Assembly: GCA_044866695.1 (NCBI GenBank)
Contig: JBIOUF010000149.1
Location: forward strand, 1-9,392
Source of the DNA: JBIOUF01 sp044866695
GTDB lineage: Bacteria > Actinomycetota > Actinomycetes > Propionibacteriales > Nocardioidaceae
Reading direction: 5' to 3'
DNA: 9,392 nt
The notes below the pieces were generated by a model. It did no database searches and had not been told where the DNA came from. It worked only from the letters and a program-made list of their open reading frames with translations. Within the stretch, counting starts at the first letter, position 1. Every line of letters begins with the position of its first letter. Below, in pieces: positions 5,608-9,392 of the stretch. The position numbers and the translations under genes were made by a program.

Positions 5608-6261
5608 TCAGGGGGTGGTGAGGCTGCGCCGGACGTGGTCGGCGCCCTCACCATGCAGCCGGGGCAGCGCCGCGGCGTCGCGACCGGTGAGGAGCAGGAG
5701 CAGGACGCTCATGGGCGCTTCGGCCGCGGCGCCCTCCCCCCGAGACCAGGCCGCGTCGGTGGCGGCCAGCCGGGCGCCGGCGTACCTCCTGGTCGACGGG
5801 AAGGCCCGGCGCAGGTGCCACGGGGCCGCCCAGACCCGGCTGGCCGAGACCGCGGCGGCGTCGGCCGGCACCGGGTAGTCCAGGCCGAGCGGTACGGCGA
5901 CGTCCATGCCGTGGACCAGGATGTCGGTGAGCACCTCGACGTCGCCGATGACGGCCGGGCGCCGTCGCACGCCCACCAGGGCCCGGATCTCCTCGACCAG
6001 CTCCTCGGTGGGCCGTCGCCCGTGCCGGACGGCCAGCTCGGTGGTCGCCCGGTCCAGGCTCCCGCGGGCGCGGACCATGGCGGCGACGACCGCAGAGACC
6101 GACGTCGTGTACTGAGACGCCAGGTGTCCGGCGACGTCCCGCACGGTCCAGCCCTCGCACAGCGACGGCTCTCGCCACTGCTCGTCTGCGAGCCCTGACA
6201 ACAGGTCCGCGACCACGCGCCGCTGCGCGTCCACGACGTCCCACACGTACTCAGGGTTCAT
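5608..6261 (-). CDS. MDMPI/DinB-like (TIGR03083) metal-dependent enzyme
   Basis: A 217-residue protein of the maleylpyruvate-isomerase-like / DinB four-helix superfamily, whose studied members use mycothiol or another low-molecular-weight thiol with a bound metal. The hallmark SLCEGWTVRDVAGHLA spans residues 33-48. His46, Asp113 and His117 (LTDILVHGMDV) occupy the places of the metal triad; maleylpyruvate isomerase has Glu where Asp113 sits. The C-terminal part includes MSVLLLLLTGRDAALPR-like sequence (184-201), common in this family. Chemistry and substrate are unknown. ATG 6261 is preceded by GGAGG and overlaps the TetR stop codon as ATGA, so the two genes are almost certainly co-translated. 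The overlap suggests that the TetR protein senses or controls something connected with this enzyme. Confidence 0.85.
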   Translation of the reverse strand: MNPEYVWDVVDAQRRVVADLLSGLADEQWREPSLCEGWTVRDVAGHLASQYTTSVSAVVAAMVRARGSLDRATTELAVRHGRRPTEELVEEIRALVGVRRRPAVIGDVEVLTDILVHGMDVAVPLGLDYPVPADAAAVSASRVWAAPWHLRRAFPSTRRYAGARLAATDAAWSRGEGAAAEAPMSVLLLLLTGRDAAALPRLHGEGADHVRRSLTTP

Positions 6262-6842
6262 CGGACCTCCTCGGGGGCGGGGGCGGACCCGGCGGCGACC
6301 AGCGCGGTGAGCAGCGCCTCCAGCTGCGGGTACGGGTCGAACGACGGGTCCGGGCGGGCCAGCTGGTGCAGCACCAGGCCGGTCCACAGGTTCTGCACGA
6401 CCCAGGTGTGCAGCTCCGGCGAGCGGGAGCCCAGGCGACGCAGCCGGTCGGGCAGGCCGCCGCCGACCCGGCGCCCGGCCTCGCGGAGCACTGCCTGGAG
6501 CGACGGGCTGCGGGCACCCTCCACCAGGACCACGTAGCGGGCCAGCGTCAGCGTGCGGTTCGCCCCGACGGCGAGATGGGCCAGGTCGGCGAGCGCCCGG
6601 GCCAGCTCCGCCGCGGTGGCGGCTTCGAGGCGAGCGGCCTGCGCGACCACCTCGTTCTCGCGGGTCGCGAACCTGGTGACGACGCCCGCCAGGAGCGCGT
6701 CACGGGTGCGGAAGTAGTTCGACGTCGACCCTGGCGGACAGCCGGCCGCCTCGTCGACCGCGCGGTGGGTCAGGCCGCGGGCGCCGTGTCGGCCGAGGAC
6801 CTCGATCGCCGCGTCGAGCAGGGTGGTGCGCCGGTCGGCCAC
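6258..6842 (-). CDS. TetR-family transcriptional regulator
   Basis: A 194-residue protein of normal TetR length. The N-terminal DNA-binding domain covers roughly residues 5-51: helix 1 in TTLLDAAIEVLGRHG, then the helix-turn-helix from LTHRAVDEAAG to GSTSNYFRTRDALL, with GSTSNYF (38-44) as the usual recognition-helix end. The remainder is a helical ligand domain, with WVVQNLWTGLVLHQLA near residues 147-162. The start is GTG 6842: an in-frame TAG lies four codons upstream and no ribosome site is present. The predicted promoter puts transcription start at or next to this GTG, so a leaderless mRNA is likely. The stop overlaps the MDMPI-like gene. It diverges from icmF across a 98-base region rich in operator-like sequence, so it probably represses itself and icmF, with an acyl-CoA as a plausible ligand (inference). 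Confidence 0.92.
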   Translation of the reverse strand: MADRRTTLLDAAIEVLGRHGARGLTHRAVDEAAGCPPGSTSNYFRTRDALLAGVVTRFATRENEVVAQAARLEAATAAELARALADLAHLAVGANRTLTLARYVVLVEGARSPSLQAVLREAGRRVGGGLPDRLRRLGSRSPELHTWVVQNLWTGLVLHQLARPDPSFDPYPQLEALLTALVAAGSAPAPEEVR

Positions 6843-6849
6843 AGCCAGA

Positions 6850-6865
6850 CACTACACCCGTAGTG
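6850..6865. promoter_or_regulatory. Palindrome over the tetR -10: likely autoregulatory operator
   Basis: CACTAC (6850-6855) and GTAGTG (6860-6865) are exact inverted repeats around ACCC. The element covers the predicted tetR -10 box and lies just ahead of its GTG start, a common place for a TetR self-repression site. The repeat is seen directly; its function is inferred. Confidence 0.45.
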
Positions 6866-6879
6866 ACGAGTTGGAGCAA
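6851..6879 (-). promoter_or_regulatory. Predicted tetR promoter (leaderless)
   Basis: On the minus strand TTGCTC (6874-6879) and TGTAGT (6851-6856) are spaced by 17 bases. The -10 ends eight bases before the GTG start at 6842, so transcription would begin at or beside the start codon, in keeping with the missing ribosome site. The -35 matches consensus at only three positions. Confidence 0.4.
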
Positions 6880-6900
6880 GCTCCTTGGGCGTCCTACAAT
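6871..6900 (+). promoter_or_regulatory. Predicted icmF promoter
   Basis: TTGGAG (6871-6876) and TACAAT (6895-6900) are separated by 18 bases; the -10 matches five of six consensus positions. Transcription would start near 6907 and give a leader of about 34 bases. The -35 overlaps the tetR -35 on the other strand and lies inside a perfect inverted repeat, GGAGC-AA-GCTCC (6873-6884). Confidence 0.5.
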
Positions 6901-6920
6901 GATTTACTTGGACGTCCTAC
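6884..6920 (+). repeat. Two 14-bp direct repeats flanking the icmF -10 and start: likely operators
   Basis: CTTGGGCGTCCTAC (6884-6897) and CTTGGACGTCCTAC (6907-6920) agree at 13 of 14 bases with a 23-base period, about two helical turns. The second contains the perfect palindrome GGACGTCC (6910-6917), and its wider surroundings (6904-6923) are partly symmetric. The first copy overlaps the predicted -10 and the second the predicted transcription start, which is where repressor sites are expected. The divergent TetR protein is the obvious candidate binder. Confidence 0.55.
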
Positions 6921-6940
6921 TAAATGAGGTTCTCCCTGCC

Positions 6941-9392
6941 ATGACCGACCTGCACAAGCCCGTCCACCCGGTCCGGCTGGTGACCGCCTCCAGCCTCTTC
7001 GACGGGCACGACGCGTCGATCAACATCATGCGCCGGATCCTGCAGAGCCAGGGCGCCGAGGTGGTGCACCTGGGCCACAACCGGTCCGTGGCGGAGGTCG
7101 TGGACGCGGCCCTCGACGAGGACGTGCAGGGCGTCGCCGTCTCCTCCTACCAGGGCGGGCACGTGGAGTACTTCGAGTACCTCGTCCACTCGCTGGCGGA
7201 GCAGGGCGCAGGCCACGTCAAGGTGTACGGCGGGGGTGGCGGCGTGATCGTCCCCCGTGAGATCGCCCGGCTGCGAGAGGCAGGTGTGCGGATCTTCTCT
7301 CCGGAGGACGGCCAGCGGCTCGGCCTCGCCGCGATGGTCAACACCATCATCGCCGCCTGTGACGTCGACCTCTGGGCGGCCTCGCGGCCGACCGCCGACG
7401 CCGTTCTGGCCGGGGACCGGCTGGCCGTCGCCCGCGCCATCACCGGCGCCGAGCAGGGCCGGCTGCCCGACGACCTGCGCGGCCGCGTGCGGGAGGCGGC
7501 CGCGGCACGGCGCACCCCCGTGCTCGGCATCACCGGCACGGGCGGGTCGGGCAAGTCCTCGCTCACCGACGAGCTGGTGCGGCGGTTCCGCGTCGACCAG
7601 CAGGACAAGCTCCGGATCGCAGTGGTGGCGGTCGATCCCACCCGGCGCAGGGGCGGCGGCGCGCTGCTCGGCGACCGGATCCGGATGAACTCCCTGACCG
7701 GCGGGCGCACCTACTTCCGCTCGCTGGCCACCCGCGGCGCGCACGAGCTGCCGGAGAGCCTGCACGATGTCATCGACCTGCTGAAGGCGGCCGGCCACGA
7801 CCTGGTGATCGTGGAGACGCCGGGCATCGGGCAGGGCGACGCGGCCGTGGTGCCGTACGTCGACGCGTCGCTGTACGTCATGACTCCCGAGTACGGCGCC
7901 GCGTCCCAGCTGGAGAAGATCGACATGCTCGACTTCGCCGACGTCGTGGCGGTCAACAAGTTCGAGCGGCGCGGGGCGGCCGACGCGCAGCGCGACGTGG
8001 CCCGTCAGCTGGTCCGCAACCGCGAGGCGTTCGGAGCCCGACCGGAGGAGATGCCGGTGTTCGGCACCTCGGCGGCCACCTTCGACGACGACGGGGTCAC
8101 CGCGCTGTACCAGCACCTGCGCGACCTCCTGGCGGAGCGAGGGCTCCCCGTCCAGGAAGGCACGCTCCCCACGGTGACCGTCCGCGCGTCCACGCGCATC
8201 TCCAGGCTGGTGCCCACCGGCCGGGTCCGGTACCTGTCCGAGATCGCCGACAGCGTGCGTGCCTACCACGCCGACACCGAGCGGCTCGCCGAGGCCGCGC
8301 GCACCGCCCAGCGGCTCGCCGACGTGCGCGCCGACCTGGAGGGGGCGGGTCACGACACCAGCGGCGTGGTGGAGCTGCTGGCGAAGGTCGACGTGCCCGA
8401 CTCGGTCCGCCGTCAGCTCGAGGGGTGGCCGGCGGTGGTCGCGTCGTACTCCGGTGACGAGCAGGTGGTCCGCGTGCGGGACCGCGAGATCCGCACCGCG
8501 CTCACCAAGGAGTCCTTGTCGGGCAACAAGATCCCCCGCGTGGCGCTGCCCCGGCACACCGACCACGGCGAGCTCGTGCGCTACCTGCGCCGGGAGAACC
8601 TGCCCGGCTCGTTCCCGTTCACCGCAGGCGTCTTCGCTTTCAAGCGGGAGGACGAGGACCCGGCGCGGATGTTCGCCGGCGAGGGCGACCCGTTCCGCAC
8701 GAACCGGCGGTTCAAGCTGCTCTCCGAGGGCCACCCGGCCACCCGGCTGTCCACGGCGTTCGACTCGGTGACCCTCTACGGCCGCGACCCCGACCCGCGT
8801 CCCGACGTGTACGGCAAGGTCGGCACCTCCGGCGTCTCGGTGGCGACCCTGGACGACATGAAGGCGCTCTACGACGGCTTCGACCTGGTCTCACCGACCA
8901 CGAGTGTCTCGATGACCATAAACGGGCCGGCCCCCACGGTGCTGGCGTTCTTCCTCAACACCGCAATCGACCAGCAGGTCGACCGCTTCCGCCAGGAGGA
9001 GGGCCGCGAACCCACCGAGGCGGAGCGGGACGAGCTTGCGGCGTACGCGCTGGCCAACGTCCGCGGCACCGTGCAGGCCGACATCCTCAAGGAGGACCAG
9101 GGCCAGAACACCTGCCTGTTCTCCACCGAGTTCTCCCTGCGGATGATGGCCGACATCCAGGAGTGGTTCATCGAGCACGGGGTGCGCAACTTCTACTCGG
9201 TTTCCATCTCCGGCTATCACATCGCCGAAGCGGGGGCGAACCCGCTCAGCCAGCTCGCCTTCACCCTGGCCAACGGGTTCACCTACGTCGAGGCGTACCT
9301 CGCCCGCGGCATGCACATCGACGACTTCGCGCCCAACCTGTCGTTCTTCTTCTCCAGCGGCATGGATCCCGAGTACACCGTCCTCGGCCGGG
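6941..9392 (+). CDS. icmF: Fused B12-dependent isobutyryl-CoA mutase IcmF (3' end outside window)
   Basis: 817 codons of a protein that is normally near 1,080 residues. IcmF interconverts isobutyryl-CoA and butyryl-CoA using adenosylcobalamin, and carries its own G-protein chaperone for cofactor loading. Domain order is seen directly. First is the B12 domain, with DGHDASI (21-27; His23 the expected axial ligand). Next is the MeaI-like GTPase, with GITGTGGSGKSS (196-207; Lys205) and NKFE (339-342). Then comes the mutase barrel, with FTAGVFAF (Phe565), KEDQGQN (Gln722) and GYHIAEAGA (His760). Phe565 and Gln722 stand where methylmalonyl-CoA mutase has Tyr and Arg, the pair that distinguishes isobutyryl- from methylmalonyl-CoA mutases. 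ATG 6941 begins just before the conserved domain; GAGG (6926-6929) is a distant ribosome site. It probably serves valine/isobutyrate or branched acyl-CoA metabolism. Confidence 0.96.
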   Translation, partial: MTDLHKPVHPVRLVTASSLFDGHDASINIMRRILQSQGAEVVHLGHNRSVAEVVDAALDEDVQGVAVSSYQGGHVEYFEYLVHSLAEQGAGHVKVYGGGGGVIVPREIARLREAGVRIFSPEDGQRLGLAAMVNTIIAACDVDLWAASRPTADAVLAGDRLAVARAITGAEQGRLPDDLRGRVREAAAARRTPVLGITGTGGSGKSSLTDELVRRFRVDQQDKLRIAVVAVDPTRRRGGGALLGDRIRMNSLTGGRTYFRSLATRGAHELPESLHDVIDLLKAAGHDLVIVETPGIGQGDAAVVPYVDASLYVMTPEYGAASQLEKIDMLDFADVVAVNKFERRGAADAQRDVARQLVRNREAFGARPEEMPVFGTSAATFDDDGVTALYQHLRDLLAERGLPVQEGTLPTVTVRASTRISRLVPTGRVRYLSEIADSVRAYHADTERLAEAARTAQRLADVRADLEGAGHDTSGVVELLAKVDVPDSVRRQLEGWPAVVASYSGDEQVVRVRDREIRTALTKESLSGNKIPRVALPRHTDHGELVRYLRRENLPGSFPFTAGVFAFKREDEDPARMFAGEGDPFRTNRRFKLLSEGHPATRLSTAFDSVTLYGRDPDPRPDVYGKVGTSGVSVATLDDMKALYDGFDLVSPTTSVSMTINGPAPTVLAFFLNTAIDQQVDRFRQEEGREPTEAERDELAAYALANVRGTVQADILKEDQGQNTCLFSTEFSLRMMADIQEWFIEHGVRNFYSVSISGYHIAEAGANPLSQLAFTLANGFTYVEAYLARGMHIDDFAPNLSFFFSSGMDPEYTVLGR

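Noticed and set aside
6920..8734. A 604-codon open frame antisense to icmF
   Set aside because: It lies wholly opposite a recognisable IcmF coding sequence. Long antisense frames are expected when third positions are G or C, and its protein has no recognisable domain.

Overview
The window is high-GC DNA (about 70% GC, coding third positions almost all G or C) from an actinomycete. Supporting signs are the DUF222-type HNH endonuclease tail, a TIGR03083/MDMPI-type enzyme (a mycothiol-linked family), a fused isobutyryl-CoA mutase, frequent GTG starts and genes with weak or no Shine-Dalgarno. A Nocardioidaceae-like or related Propionibacteriales host is a reasonable guess but is not proven by the sequence.

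Layout. (1) 1-255, plus strand: the C-terminal end of an HNH endonuclease. (2) 498-1157, minus: a HAD-family hydrolase, with a tRNA-Tyr(GTA) upstream of it at 1286-1371, also minus. (3) 1464-1955, plus: yajQ, divergent from the tRNA. (4) 2039-3541, plus: an exported formylglycine-type sulfatase. (5) A minus-strand series read from right to left: a TetR regulator (6258-6842), an MDMPI/DinB-like enzyme (5608-6261, ATGA overlap), a 135-bp gap, a PcaF-like thiolase (4276-5472), a short ORF (4156-4272), a decayed-looking stretch (4048-4159) and a type II 3-dehydroquinate dehydratase, aroQ (3599-4051). (6) 6941 to the right edge, plus: icmF, the fused B12-dependent isobutyryl-CoA mutase, cut off by the window end.

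How the genes may fit together. The TetR gene and icmF diverge from a 98-bp region packed with symmetric and repeated sequence. Two near-identical 14-bp direct repeats lie over the predicted -10 and start of icmF, and a separate palindrome lies over the predicted tetR -10. This looks like a regulator controlling itself and icmF. IcmF interconverts isobutyryl-CoA and butyryl-CoA. The latter feeds beta-oxidation, whose last step is a thiolase, so the neighbouring thiolase could belong to the same pathway. Alternatively, the thiolase resembles 3-oxoadipyl-CoA thiolase, and together with the 3-dehydroquinate dehydratase and a short ORF resembling the tail of a class I CoA-transferase alpha subunit, it may be a degraded piece of a quinate/protocatechuate (beta-ketoadipate) gene set.

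I see no defence system, CRISPR array, integrase or insertion sequence. The points most worth a second look are the icmF/tetR control region and the thiolase-to-aroQ junction, where one reading frame runs on through two TGA codons. No gene-free stretch exceeds 300 bases; the longest, 256-497, holds only inverted repeats.
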